Position numbers and translations under genes: made by a program. Below are positions 1 to 8,432 of a DNA stretch of 64,000 bases, in pieces (the stretch's first letter is position 1; each line of letters begins with the position of its first letter). A model generated the notes under the pieces. The model searched no databases, had not been told where the DNA came from, and saw only the letters and a list, made by a program, of their open reading frames with translations. The stretch comes from Bacteroidales bacterium (GTDB lineage: Bacteria > Bacteroidota > Bacteroidia > Bacteroidales > Muribaculaceae), in assembly GCA_004557385.1 (NCBI GenBank), contig SFEA01000007.1, forward strand, positions 9,638 through 73,637. Reading direction: 5' to 3'.

Positions 1-1724
1 ACGACCTTTTTCGCACGCTCACGCTCTGCATAGTATCGCTGATTGTTCTGATAGTGATAAATGTGATTGTGCAGCAAGTAACGGGCTCGCCTTGGTTTGG
101 TATGTGGGGCATTGCCATGGTGGTGTTCACTGCGTTCTGCCTGATGACTGCCGAGCGGCTCTCGATAAAATATTTGTATTTCAAGCTGATGCATTTTCGC
201 AGCGGACGGCGCAAAGCCATGATTGTGGGCAACTCGCTGCACTCGGTGTTCATTGCCAATATGCTGCAGAGCGAAATCAGCGGCAAGTACACGCCTGTGG
301 CGCTGCTCACCTTCGACGATGCCAACATCAGCCGCTCGTATAAAAACAACATTCCGGTGTATAGGTTCAACCCCGACACAATCGACAAACTGGTTGAAGA
401 ACTGCACGTTTCCACCATTATTTTCGATTCTACCGACCTTGCCATACTCAACAGCGATGTTGCAAAGCCATTGCTGAACACGGGCGTAAAGGTGCTGCAG
501 TTCAATCGTATAGGACGCGTCGACCTCAAGGGACTGTCGCAAGATAATAATAATGCCGACATCTCTAATCAAATGAAGGAGGTGAACATTGAGGACCTTT
601 TGGGGCGTGCGCCAATCATCACCGACAACACGCTGGTGCGCAAAAACATCTTCAATGAGGTGATTATGATAACGGGCGCTTGCGGCTCGATTGGCAGCGA
701 GATTGTTCGCCAAGTGGCTCTGTGCAAGGCTAAACGTGTGATTTGCGTCGACCAAGCCGAATCGCCCATGCACGAACTTGTGCTTGAGATGGGCGAAAAA
801 TATCCCGATATTGAAGTGGTGCCGTATATGGCAAATGTCACCGACGTGCAGCGCATGGAGCGCGCCTTCGATATGTTCCGACCCAAGATTGTGATTCATG
901 CTGCCGCCTACAAGCATGTGCCCATGATGGAAATCAACCCCACGGTTGCCATAGTGAACAATGTGTTGGGCTCGAAGGTGGTTGCCGACTTGGCAGTGAA
1001 ATATGGCGTGCAGAAGTTTGTGATGGTGTCGACCGACAAGGCTGTCAACCCCACCAACGTGATGGGTGCAACAAAGCGTCTTGCCGAAATCTACACGCAA
1101 TCGCTGTTCTTCTATTCGCAGCGTCAAGGCAAGCAAACCAAGTTCATAACCACGCGCTTTGGCAATGTGCTGGGCTCTAACGGCTCGGTGATTCCAATCT
1201 TCCGCCACCAGATTGCGCAAGGCGGACCGGTGACCATCACCCATCGCGAGATAATTCGCTATTTCATGACCATCCCCGAGGCTTGCTCGCTTGTGCTTGA
1301 AGCCGGATGCATGGGTGGCGGCGGCGAGATTTACATCTTCGACATGGGCAGCCCGGTGAAGATTCTCGACCTTGCCATCAAGATGATTTCGCTTGCCGGA
1401 TTCCGCCCGTACAAGGATATCGACATCGTGGAGACCGGTTTGCGCCCGGGCGAAAAGCTCTATGAAGAACTGCTCAACGACCGCGAAACCACCACCGCAA
1501 CCATCAACAAGAAAATCATGATTGCTAAGGTGAACCAATATGACTACAACGCGGTGAAGCCCGTGATTGACGAAATCATTGAACTTGCCAAAAAAGGCGA
1601 AACTCACGATATGATTTTGGCTATCAAGCGTTTTGTGCCAGAATATCGCAGCAACAATTCCGACTTCGAGGACATCGACAAAGAAATCAGCCAAGACGAA
1701 CAGGCAGGTTTTGACGCTGTATGA
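1..1724 (+). CDS. Polysaccharide biosynthesis protein, CapD/FlaA1-type NDP-sugar 4,6-dehydratase/epimerase (5' partial)
   Basis: The reading frame is open to the left edge, so the start lies outside the window; about 573 residues are visible against about 630 for the membrane-bound family. The visible N-terminus has two hydrophobic helices, then a Rossmann-like CoA-binding domain (GNSLHS), then an extended SDR domain with the NAD motif TGACGSIGSE. YKHVPMME and the STDK...MGATK segment follow, where Met replaces the usual SDR tyrosine, as in WbpM/PglF-type UDP-GlcNAc 4,6-dehydratases. Family knowledge says these make deoxy-amino sugars for capsule, LPS or glycoprotein. The substrate cannot be told from sequence. 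It may belong with the surface polysaccharide locus at 35-49 kb. Confidence 0.9.
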   Translation, partial: DLFRTLTLCIVSLIVLIVINVIVQQVTGSPWFGMWGIAMVVFTAFCLMTAERLSIKYLYFKLMHFRSGRRKAMIVGNSLHSVFIANMLQSEISGKYTPVALLTFDDANISRSYKNNIPVYRFNPDTIDKLVEELHVSTIIFDSTDLAILNSDVAKPLLNTGVKVLQFNRIGRVDLKGLSQDNNNADISNQMKEVNIEDLLGRAPIITDNTLVRKNIFNEVIMITGACGSIGSEIVRQVALCKAKRVICVDQAESPMHELVLEMGEKYPDIEVVPYMANVTDVQRMERAFDMFRPKIVIHAAAYKHVPMMEINPTVAIVNNVLGSKVVADLAVKYGVQKFVMVSTDKAVNPTNVMGATKRLAEIYTQSLFFYSQRQGKQTKFITTRFGNVLGSNGSVIPIFRHQIAQGGPVTITHREIIRYFMTIPEACSLVLEAGCMGGGGEIYIFDMGSPVKILDLAIKMISLAGFRPYKDIDIVETGLRPGEKLYEELLNDRETTTATINKKIMIAKVNQYDYNAVKPVIDEIIELAKKGETHDMILAIKRFVPEYRSNNSDFEDIDKEISQDEQAGFDAV

Positions 1725-1760
1725 TGCGGCGTCGCCTCAACTGATAAATAATATTAATTA

Positions 1761-1792
1761 TTTGTCAATAATGTGACTTTGTGCTAATTTTG
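1761..1792 (+). promoter_or_regulatory. Consensus Bacteroidota promoter for the DUF4923 gene
   Basis: TTTG at 1761-1764 is followed after exactly 20 bp by TAATTTTG at 1785-1792. This matches the known Bacteroides -33/-7 consensus perfectly and leaves a leader of about 75 nt before the ATG at 1875. Confidence 0.75.
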
Positions 1793-1874
1793 CGCTGTTC
1801 AAATAGCCTTGCTGGGCATTGATGCCGAGTCGGCTTGCGACATTATTTTTTTTATTAAAAACGCTTAATTGACT

Positions 1875-2483
1875 ATGAAATTTAAATCGTTAATTGTGGC
1901 ACTCTTTGCCACTGTGGCATGCACAAACGCATGGGCTTGGGACCTTTCAAGCCTCAAGAACATCAATCTTGGCAGCGTGGTGAACTCACTTGTTTCAACC
2001 GACAAAGTGGAAATCTCCGACCTCAAGGGCACATGGAAGTCGGTGGCTCCGGCTATTGTGTTCAAAAGCGAAAACTTGTTGCAGAAAGCCGGCGGAACAG
2101 CTGCTGAAGCTGCCATCGAGAAGAAGCTCGAAAAATACTACAAGGCTGCACACATGGAGGATTTCACCATCACTTTTGAGGACGGCGACAAGTACACCAT
2201 GACTTTCAAGAACGGCCGCACCGCCAGCGGAACCGTCACCAAAGGCACTAAGGACGGCACTATCGTGTTCAACTTCAGCGCACTGGGTTCAACAAAGCTG
2301 CGTCAGGTTACTGCCTATGTGCAAAAGGGCACTCAACTGAGCATCACTTTCGACATCAGCAAGCTCAACACCCTGCTTTCGTCAGTGTCGAAGTTTACCG
2401 GCAACAGCACTATTTCAACGGTTAGCTCGCTGCTGAACAGCTATAAGGGCATGTATGCCGGATTTAAGTTCGAGAAACAATAA
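1875..2483 (+). CDS. DUF4923 family secreted protein (lipocalin-like)
   Basis: 202 residues from the ATG at 1875; an in-frame TTG two codons upstream is a less likely start. A signal peptide ends near NAWA. The mature part matches what I recall of DUF4923: a helical segment, then a beta-rich domain with alternating Lys/Thr strands (TFEDGDKYTMTFKNG) typical of a small barrel that measures solute or lipid. The function is unknown. It has its own promoter and a terminator at 2533-2572, so it is probably monocistronic. The family assignment is from pattern memory, not from a search. Confidence 0.75.
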   Translation: MKFKSLIVALFATVACTNAWAWDLSSLKNINLGSVVNSLVSTDKVEISDLKGTWKSVAPAIVFKSENLLQKAGGTAAEAAIEKKLEKYYKAAHMEDFTITFEDGDKYTMTFKNGRTASGTVTKGTKDGTIVFNFSALGSTKLRQVTAYVQKGTQLSITFDISKLNTLLSSVSKFTGNSTISTVSSLLNSYKGMYAGFKFEKQ

Positions 2484-2532
2484 TCGATAGGAAATAAAAA
2501 AACCTCGCTTACGCGATGGTATACACAACATT

Positions 2533-2572
2533 AAGCCGTGGGTGACCCGTCAAGGAGTAACCTGCGGCTTTT
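2533..2572 (+). terminator. Rho-independent terminator after the DUF4923 gene
   Basis: AAGCCGTGGGT pairs with ACCTGCGGCTT (11 bp, two G-U pairs) around a loop of about 16 nt, ending in TTTT. Confidence 0.6.
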
Positions 2573-2594
2573 GTCATACGAGCGGTTGCAAAAA

Positions 2595-2643
2595 AATAGA
2601 GTGTCGGGGCGACGTGCAATGTCCTGTTCCCCGGCACTCTATT
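2595..2643. terminator. Bidirectional terminator between convergent genes
   Basis: A near-perfect 15-bp stem (AATAGAGTGTCGGGG against CCCCGGCACTCTATT, one G-U). The minus-strand side runs into seven Ts (2590-2596) and so serves the peroxidase gene that ends at 2685. The plus side is T-rich (ATTATTTTGTT). Confidence 0.8.
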
Positions 2644-2684
2644 ATTTTGTTCTATTTAGGCTTAACAGCCTGCAAGAAAGTGTT

Positions 2685-4079
2685 TTATTTGCTGTTGACG
2701 TTTGTGAGAGTCTTTCCTTGATATTCGCCGGTGAGGGCGTCGAGGAATGCTTTCACCTTGGCAATTTCTGCCTCAGGCATTGTTCTGCCAACCTGATATT
2801 GCGACATCATCTCAATGGCTTTTTCAAGCGTTGGCACGCTACCGTCGTGGTAGTAAGGCCATGTGAGAGCCACGTTGCGCAAGGTTGGGGTCTTGAAGCG
2901 ATAGCGGTCGCGTTCGTTGCCGGTTTGTGCCCAGCGGCCGTTGTCGGAGTCGGTAAGTCCTGACTTGGCATTAACTTCGCGGTCCTTGAAATAGTTGTCG
3001 CGTTGACCCATAAGTTCATACGATTGCCCACCCATAATCACGCCAGTGTGACAAGTGGCGCACTTGTAGTCCTTGAACAAAGCATAGCCCTCAACCTGCT
3101 CGGCGCTAATGGCATCTTTTTCGCCCTTCAGATAGCGGTCGAACGGACAATTCGGCGTGAGCAGAGTTTTTTCATACTCGGCGATGGCGTCGGTGATGGT
3201 GTTCTGGTTGAAGCCTTCGGGGTAAACGGCGAGGAAGCTCTTGGCAAACTCGGCATCGGCTGCCAAGCGCTCAGAAATCTCCTCAAACGACTTTGAGCCC
3301 ATCTCAACAGGATTCAACGGCGGTCCTGCAGCTTGCTCGGCAAGGGTGGCAGCTCGGCCATCCCAGAACTGAACAAAGTTGAAAGCGGCGTTATACGACG
3401 TAGGTGCATTGATGCCACCAAACTGACCGCCAATACCGTCGGAGAACTGATGATTGTCGACGCCGGCTGTTTCGATGGCATGACACGAAGCACACGAAAT
3501 GGTGTTGTCGCCCGAAAGACGGGTGTCGTGATACAGCGCCTTGCCTAACAACACCTTTGCAGGGTCTACGGCAATCGAGTCGGGAATCGGGCGCACCGGT
3601 TCGTTCTTGAATTCCTCGGCTGCAAGTTCGTTGGGATAGAACTGCTGGCGATGAGTCTTGACCCATTCCAAAGCCATCTCGGTTTTCGACGAGGTGAGCG
3701 ACGAGCCCCAGTGAGCAAGATAATACGATGCCAGCGGCATTGTGCCATCGGCAATGCACTTCTCAACCTTTGCCAGGTCGACTTCGCCCACGGCTTTGCC
3801 TTCAGCAATGGCGGTCATCATAGGCTCGATGTCGAACATCTTGTAGCCCTCGCCAACGTGAGCTTCAATCATGCTGCTTGCCACAGGCCACGAGGCATAG
3901 AATGGCAAGTCGGGATTAGCAGTGTGACAGAATACACACCCGCCGTCATTCAAGATTTGCGTTATCTGCTCGTTGGCAGGCAACGACTGGTCGGGAGTGC
4001 GGTTAACGGCACGATAAACTATCGCCAATGCCACTATCGCCAATACTCCCGCCGCGATGATTTTACTTGACTTTTTCAT
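2685..4079 (-). CDS. Cytochrome c peroxidase family protein with an extra N-terminal haem domain
   Basis: 464 residues. A membrane anchor or signal helix (residues 5-22) is followed by three CxxCH haem sites at about 48 (CVFCH), 196 (CASCH) and 340 (CATCH). The last two belong to the di-haem peroxidase (CcpA/MauG) fold, which uses periplasmic electrons to reduce H2O2. The first lies in a separate domain that resembles the haem-binding domain PF14376. Typical CcpA enzymes are about 320-350 residues, so the extra domain explains the length. The gene is 49 bp downstream of ccsA/resB on the same strand, which supplies c-haem attachment. Peroxidase activity is family inference. Confidence 0.85.
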   Translation of the reverse strand: MKKSSKIIAAGVLAIVALAIVYRAVNRTPDQSLPANEQITQILNDGGCVFCHTANPDLPFYASWPVASSMIEAHVGEGYKMFDIEPMMTAIAEGKAVGEVDLAKVEKCIADGTMPLASYYLAHWGSSLTSSKTEMALEWVKTHRQQFYPNELAAEEFKNEPVRPIPDSIAVDPAKVLLGKALYHDTRLSGDNTISCASCHAIETAGVDNHQFSDGIGGQFGGINAPTSYNAAFNFVQFWDGRAATLAEQAAGPPLNPVEMGSKSFEEISERLAADAEFAKSFLAVYPEGFNQNTITDAIAEYEKTLLTPNCPFDRYLKGEKDAISAEQVEGYALFKDYKCATCHTGVIMGGQSYELMGQRDNYFKDREVNAKSGLTDSDNGRWAQTGNERDRYRFKTPTLRNVALTWPYYHDGSVPTLEKAIEMMSQYQVGRTMPEAEIAKVKAFLDALTGEYQGKTLTNVNSK

Positions 4080-4128
4080 AAACGACTTTTTCTAATAATA
4101 GTTTTTTATTTTAAGGTTATAATCTCTC

Positions 4129-4917
4129 TCAATTGCTGTAACTATGCAGGCTCTGCGACGCCCATGGCAGCAAGTTGACGCCGTACCAGCACATTTGCAG
4201 CAGCGCAAAGCCCACAATGAGCCATACATACGCCACCGCATCGTGCTCCCTTGTGCCGCCTTGCAACCGCCTGTGCACATACACCAGATAGGCACACCAC
4301 GTTGCCGCCGCCCAAGTTTCTTTGGGGTCCCATGTCCAATAGTTGCCCCACGCCTGCTTTGCCCAGATGCACCCCGACAGCATGCCAAACGTGAGGAACG
4401 CCATGCCTATCTTCACAAGGCTGTCGGTGGTAGCAAGATAGCTGCCGCTCTTGCGCCACAAACCTGCCACAGCAAGCATAAAGGCACAGCCAAACAAGCT
4501 ATATGAAAACATATACACCGTGACGTGTGGCACAAACCACGCGCTTTGCAACGCCGGCATCAGGCTTTGGTCGTGGGTGTCGGGACGGCAGATGTTTATC
4601 ACAATAAACACCGTTGCAACCACAAGCGAAAACATGGGCAACCACCGATAGTGCCACCTCACATACACAAGCCAGCCTGAGGCAATCATAAACAGCGAAT
4701 ACCACAAGCGCGTTTCGCCAAGCGTGCGCAGGGGCGGTCGGTCCAGACTCATCCACAAGCCGGCAACAAATGCCACATACACAATCATGCCCAATGCAGT
4801 GAGGGCGACACTCAGCCTGCTGCACACAGCCTTGCTGCGCAACGCTGCTACCGCCCCCGCGAGCCACAACAACACCGCAACAGCCGAAAACGGCACAAAC
4901 ACGCTCCACGTAATCAT
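4129..4917 (-). CDS. ccsA: Cytochrome c biogenesis protein CcsA/ResC
   Basis: 262 residues with about eight hydrophobic helices and the tryptophan-rich haem-handling motif WGNYWTWDPKETW near residues 206-218, the signature of the CcmF/CcsA/CcmC family. With ResB it forms the System II synthase that carries haem across the inner membrane and attaches it to CxxCH sites. The start codon overlaps the stop of resB by 4 bp (ATGA, 4914-4917), so the two are translationally coupled. Its likely client in the window is the peroxidase that follows. Confidence 0.9.
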   Translation of the reverse strand: MITWSVFVPFSAVAVLLWLAGAVAALRSKAVCSRLSVALTALGMIVYVAFVAGLWMSLDRPPLRTLGETRLWYSLFMIASGWLVYVRWHYRWLPMFSLVVATVFIVINICRPDTHDQSLMPALQSAWFVPHVTVYMFSYSLFGCAFMLAVAGLWRKSGSYLATTDSLVKIGMAFLTFGMLSGCIWAKQAWGNYWTWDPKETWAAATWCAYLVYVHRRLQGGTREHDAVAYVWLIVGFALLQMCWYGVNLLPWASQSLHSYSN

Positions 4918-5738
4918 ACCTTGCCCTCCACTTTTATGGTTTTAACAGTCCACACCACGCCCAAAAGCAGCATCACTATGCCAAGAAGCGTGACGTATTT
5001 CCATGGCTCGTGCACAACCTGTATCACACAATCTTTCACGTCGGTGCCACTGCTGTTGAGATGATAGCTCATGAGATAAATGTCCTCGCCGAGGCCCACA
5101 GAGTGCGGACTGTTCACCGCCAATTCGCACGGTTCATCATCGACAAGCAGCCATGCCCGAAACTGCACAACGGTGTTGTTGGCAGGATTGCGTTCAATGG
5201 CAAACCGCTGCAAACGCATGGTGTGGCGCAACGGCAACTCACAGCCATTCTCGTCGTAAGCCGTAGAAACATCTTCGCCAACGGCAAGCAGCGCATGCAG
5301 CCTGGCAGTGTCGGCAGCGCCAGCCATGCCGCTGAACAAGGCAAGCCAGATGCCAAGATGCACACAGGCAAATGCCCCGTCGCGACCAAGCGAAAACTTG
5401 CGCAGGCGGTGCATCATCACCAATGCAAGGTGGGCAAGCAACGCCACGAGCAAACCAACGAAAGGCACACTCGTGGTGAACCGTGCAAACGCCGGAACGG
5501 CGCCTCCTGCCACGCAGCAGCACGCCACAAGCGCCAGCAGCACATAAGCCATGCGTGCCGAACGGAAATGCGTAATAAACCGTCCGCCACCAAATTCGCG
5601 ATGGGCAACATACAGCAGCGCTATTCCTGCCACGCCAAGCACAAGCCCTATGGGGAATGAGAAAAACTCAACGTTGATGTTGCCAAACATCAATTGCAGC
5701 GCCACCAACGCCAATATGTAAGCCAAAAGCCATTTCAT
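4914..5738 (-). CDS. Cytochrome c biogenesis protein ResB-like
   Basis: 274 residues, shorter than classical ResB (about 450), as is usual for Bacteroidota versions. There are four N-terminal membrane helices, a periplasmic beta-rich stretch (roughly residues 145-240) and a last helix (VTLLGIVMLLLGVVWTV). It is the first gene of a resB-ccsA-peroxidase operon on the minus strand. Assignment rests on membrane layout and on the 4-bp overlap with ccsA. Confidence 0.8.
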   Translation of the reverse strand: MKWLLAYILALVALQLMFGNINVEFFSFPIGLVLGVAGIALLYVAHREFGGGRFITHFRSARMAYVLLALVACCCVAGGAVPAFARFTTSVPFVGLLVALLAHLALVMMHRLRKFSLGRDGAFACVHLGIWLALFSGMAGAADTARLHALLAVGEDVSTAYDENGCELPLRHTMRLQRFAIERNPANNTVVQFRAWLLVDDEPCELAVNSPHSVGLGEDIYLMSYHLNSSGTDVKDCVIQVVHEPWKYVTLLGIVMLLLGVVWTVKTIKVEGKV

Positions 5739-5876
5739 AGGGAGGTGTTTTTTGTCACGCTCGCAGCCTTATTGTGCCACGCTCGAGCATTAAAAAATTG
5801 TTCTCTCTTTCTTTTCAACTTCATCTTGAACGGCACATAAAGGCATAAACAGCCGTCATTCGCCACCAAGATATTA

Positions 5877-5884
5877 CAAAAATA
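5877..5884 (-). promoter_or_regulatory. Possible -7 box upstream of resB
   Basis: Minus-strand TATTTTTG fits TAnnTTTG and lies about 140 bp before the resB start. No TTTG is seen at the expected spacing, so it is weak. Confidence 0.35.
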
Positions 5885-5949
5885 ATGAATTTCTGTGAAA
5901 TTTATATTCTATAACCTCCAAAAATTTTGCCATTTCATTCAGGCAAAGC

Positions 5950-6318
5950 TCATTCTTGCACTGCTATCACCTGCGGATGTTCGTCGCGCACCTTGCGCGT
6001 GAGTTTCTTCACCACTTGGCTGTAGCTGTGCCTGATTAGGGTGCGCACCAATTCGTCGCTCAAGTGCCCGTAAAGGTCAATCTGATTCCAATGCTTCTTG
6101 TTCATGTGCCATGCAGCACTGATTTCGGCATGCTCCTCACGCAATTGCAAGGCCCGTTCAGGCTCGCATTTGAGCACGAACCATTTGGTGTCGTCGAGGT
6201 CAATCATGGCAAATATGCGCCCAAGCACCCTGAATGCCAAAGTGGTTTCGTCGAATGGGAAATACTCCTCGGCACAAGGCAGGCTCAAACAGTATTCTCT
6301 GATGCTTTCTACGTTCAT
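5950..6318 (-). CDS. MmcQ/YjbR family protein
   Basis: 122 residues, full length for this family, which has a CyaY-like fold and is often described as DNA-binding. It opens with an ESIREYCLSLP helix and a PFDETTLAFRV strand, and it contains DDTKWFVLKCEPERALQLRE and an HMNKKHWNQIDL segment, all typical. The cellular role is not established. It starts 5 bp after the stop of the SUMF1-sialidase fusion gene, so the two are probably co-transcribed. Confidence 0.85.
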   Translation of the reverse strand: MNVESIREYCLSLPCAEEYFPFDETTLAFRVLGRIFAMIDLDDTKWFVLKCEPERALQLREEHAEISAAWHMNKKHWNQIDLYGHLSDELVRTLIRHSYSQVVKKLTRKVRDEHPQVIAVQE

Positions 6319-6323
6319 GGCTG

Positions 6324-8303
6324 TTATTTTGCTTCAATCCAAGCGAGGTTGAAGGCGTAGTGAATGCGTGAACTGAGCAGGTGAATCATACCGTCGGGCG
6401 ACTGCGTGGCAGCGAGGTAGCCGCGTGGTTCGGCATGAGTGGCGTCCATCACAAAGAATTGCGTCCAGGCGCCGCCGTTCAAGTGCCGTTCGATGCCGTC
6501 GGTGAGCAGGCTGCATACGGGCCAAGTGCGGCCTTCGTCGTAGGAGAGAGCCACGTAAGCGCCATAGCCACGTGTAGTGTTGCCGTGGGCGTCGGTGAAC
6601 ATCATGCCTTGCTGGTTGCGAGGTGTGCGCGTGGGATGGTCGGTGAAGCTCACAAGCATAATCGGGCCTTCTTGCAGGCGCAGCAACACCAACCGCTGAT
6701 GTCCTTGTATGGGTGGGAACGGCGAGGCGTGGTAGGTCCACGTTTTGCCTTGGTCGGTGGAGATGCTTATTGGCAGATGCTTCTTGCCGTCGGCGCCGGT
6801 TACGGCGTTGTCGATGCCGCGACCCATTGCCATGAGGCTGCCGTCGGCAAGTTGCACAATGCCGGCGTGTATGCCGGCTATGGTGGTTCCGGTGCCGCCC
6901 TCTGCGAACTGTGGCAGCGGTGCTCCGTCCCACGGGTCGCTCCAGGTGTTGCCGCCGTCGTGGCTGAGGTGGATTGATGTGCCGTCCTCGCTTCCGGGTC
7001 CGGCATCGCAAAGTTGCACCATGGTGCCGTCGTTGAGGATTATCGGTCCTTGTATCACTTGGTGGCGCACGGTGTGTTCGGGTTCGATTATTTCAGGACG
7101 GGTCCAGGTGACACCTCCGTCGTGGCTGCGACGCATTGCCATGGCAAGGTTCTGCCAGTCGCCGGCAGCCTCCACGCCGTTGAAGTGGAACAGCGTGCCG
7201 TGGCGGTCGTTGAGCAGCGACGAACCAGTCATATTGCGGTCGGGCACCTTGAAAAACAGCTCGGCAGGTGTCCAGCTTTTTGCGCCGGGGTGCAGGCGCG
7301 AACTCAGCACCACCATGTCGCGACCGTTTTCTTGGTCGGCTGAGAACCAAATTGCCAGCAGGTCGCCATTGTCGCACCAAGTTATTGCAGGCTGGTGGTT
7401 GTGCTTGAAGAATGGAGCGTTTTTGCTTTCCGGCTCTATAACGTAAGCCTTGGGTTCGCAGAATATCGGTTTGGTGCGCGACACGGCTTTCCACTTGTGG
7501 CTTTGGCGCTTTGTAGCAGCAAAGTGTGTTTCGTTAATCTGCCAGCCGTCGGGGTAGGGCGCTTCAACGATTCGGAAGCCGGTCATCGAATGGCGGTCGG
7601 CAGGAATCATTGCGCTGCGGTTGGCAGAGCGCAGATAGTTTTCGGGCGTGTTGTGGCTGCCGCCGCGCGTCACGCGGTAGAGCCCGCCGCCGGTGGTCAC
7701 CGGGTCCAAAGCATCGGCTGCCGAATAGGGGGCATACCAGTCGAGGCACCACTCTTCCACGTTGCCGTGCATGTCGTGCAAGCCAAACGCATTGGCAGGC
7801 GTTGTGCCCACGGTGAGGCCGACCGGCTTGAGCGTGCGAGCCTTTTGCTGATTCTTGTGCATACTGCCAGGCAGACCGTCGCCGGTGAAGAAAGGAAATG
7901 TGGTGCCGGCGCGGCAAGCATATTCCCATTCAGCCTCGGTGGGCAGACGGAAAGTGCGTCCGGTGCGCTCGCTCAGCCATTGGCAATAGCCCATGGCGTC
8001 GTACCACGACACGTTGGTCACCGCCTCGTTGTCGCCAATGCACAACCCGTCTTTGCCTCGCAGCTGCTTATGCTCGGGGCGGAATTGCTCGAATTGTATG
8101 TTGGTTACTTCGGTTGTAGCCATCTTGAAGCTGTGGGTGATGTCGACGCGATGCACAGGAGCCTCGTCGTAGTTTTCGCCTTCGCCCATCGAACCCATCC
8201 AAAAGTGTCCGGCTGGAATGACAGCCATTTCGGGCACAGTTTGTGCCGAAGCGGTGGTTATGCAAAGCGTAGCGGCGGCAATAAGCGGTATGCAGTGTTT
8301 CAT
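6324..8303 (-). CDS. Fusion of SUMF1/FGE-like domain with a sialidase-fold (Asp-box) domain
   Basis: 659 residues with a signal peptide (cleavage near TASAQ). Residues about 22-252 are a SUMF1 (formylglycine-generating enzyme-like) domain with WMGS, FRLPTEAEWEYA, LHDMHGNVEEW and RVTRGGS. Residues about 275-655 are a six-bladed BNR/sialidase-type propeller carrying four Asp-box motifs: SHDGGVTW, SHDGGNTW, STDQGKTW and SYDEGRTW. The cysteine pair that follows RGGSW in true FGE is absent (RGGSHNTPENY), so formylglycine generation is unlikely. No clear FRIP motif is visible either, so sialidase activity is uncertain. It is probably an exported glycan-active or glycan-binding protein. A terminator separates it from pepP upstream. 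Confidence 0.8.
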   Translation of the reverse strand: MKHCIPLIAAATLCITTASAQTVPEMAVIPAGHFWMGSMGEGENYDEAPVHRVDITHSFKMATTEVTNIQFEQFRPEHKQLRGKDGLCIGDNEAVTNVSWYDAMGYCQWLSERTGRTFRLPTEAEWEYACRAGTTFPFFTGDGLPGSMHKNQQKARTLKPVGLTVGTTPANAFGLHDMHGNVEEWCLDWYAPYSAADALDPVTTGGGLYRVTRGGSHNTPENYLRSANRSAMIPADRHSMTGFRIVEAPYPDGWQINETHFAATKRQSHKWKAVSRTKPIFCEPKAYVIEPESKNAPFFKHNHQPAITWCDNGDLLAIWFSADQENGRDMVVLSSRLHPGAKSWTPAELFFKVPDRNMTGSSLLNDRHGTLFHFNGVEAAGDWQNLAMAMRRSHDGGVTWTRPEIIEPEHTVRHQVIQGPIILNDGTMVQLCDAGPGSEDGTSIHLSHDGGNTWSDPWDGAPLPQFAEGGTGTTIAGIHAGIVQLADGSLMAMGRGIDNAVTGADGKKHLPISISTDQGKTWTYHASPFPPIQGHQRLVLLRLQEGPIMLVSFTDHPTRTPRNQQGMMFTDAHGNTTRGYGAYVALSYDEGRTWPVCSLLTDGIERHLNGGAWTQFFVMDATHAEPRGYLAATQSPDGMIHLLSSRIHYAFNLAWIEAK

Positions 8304-8332
8304 TGTCAGGATGAAAGATTATGTGAAAAAGA

Positions 8333-8388
8333 GGGGATTGAACAAAGGACGTCGACATAAGTTCTGGCAGCCCATTCTTTCAATCCCC
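8333..8388 (-). terminator. Terminator after the aminopeptidase gene
   Basis: On the minus strand GGGGATTGAA pairs perfectly with TTCAATCCCC across a 36-nt loop and runs into a TCTTTTTC tract (8325-8332). It lies between the pepP-like gene and the SUMF1 fusion. Confidence 0.6.
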
Positions 8389-8432
8389 CGTTTTTGCTTT
8401 GATGTTATTGCCCGAAGGCAAAAGGTGATTCG

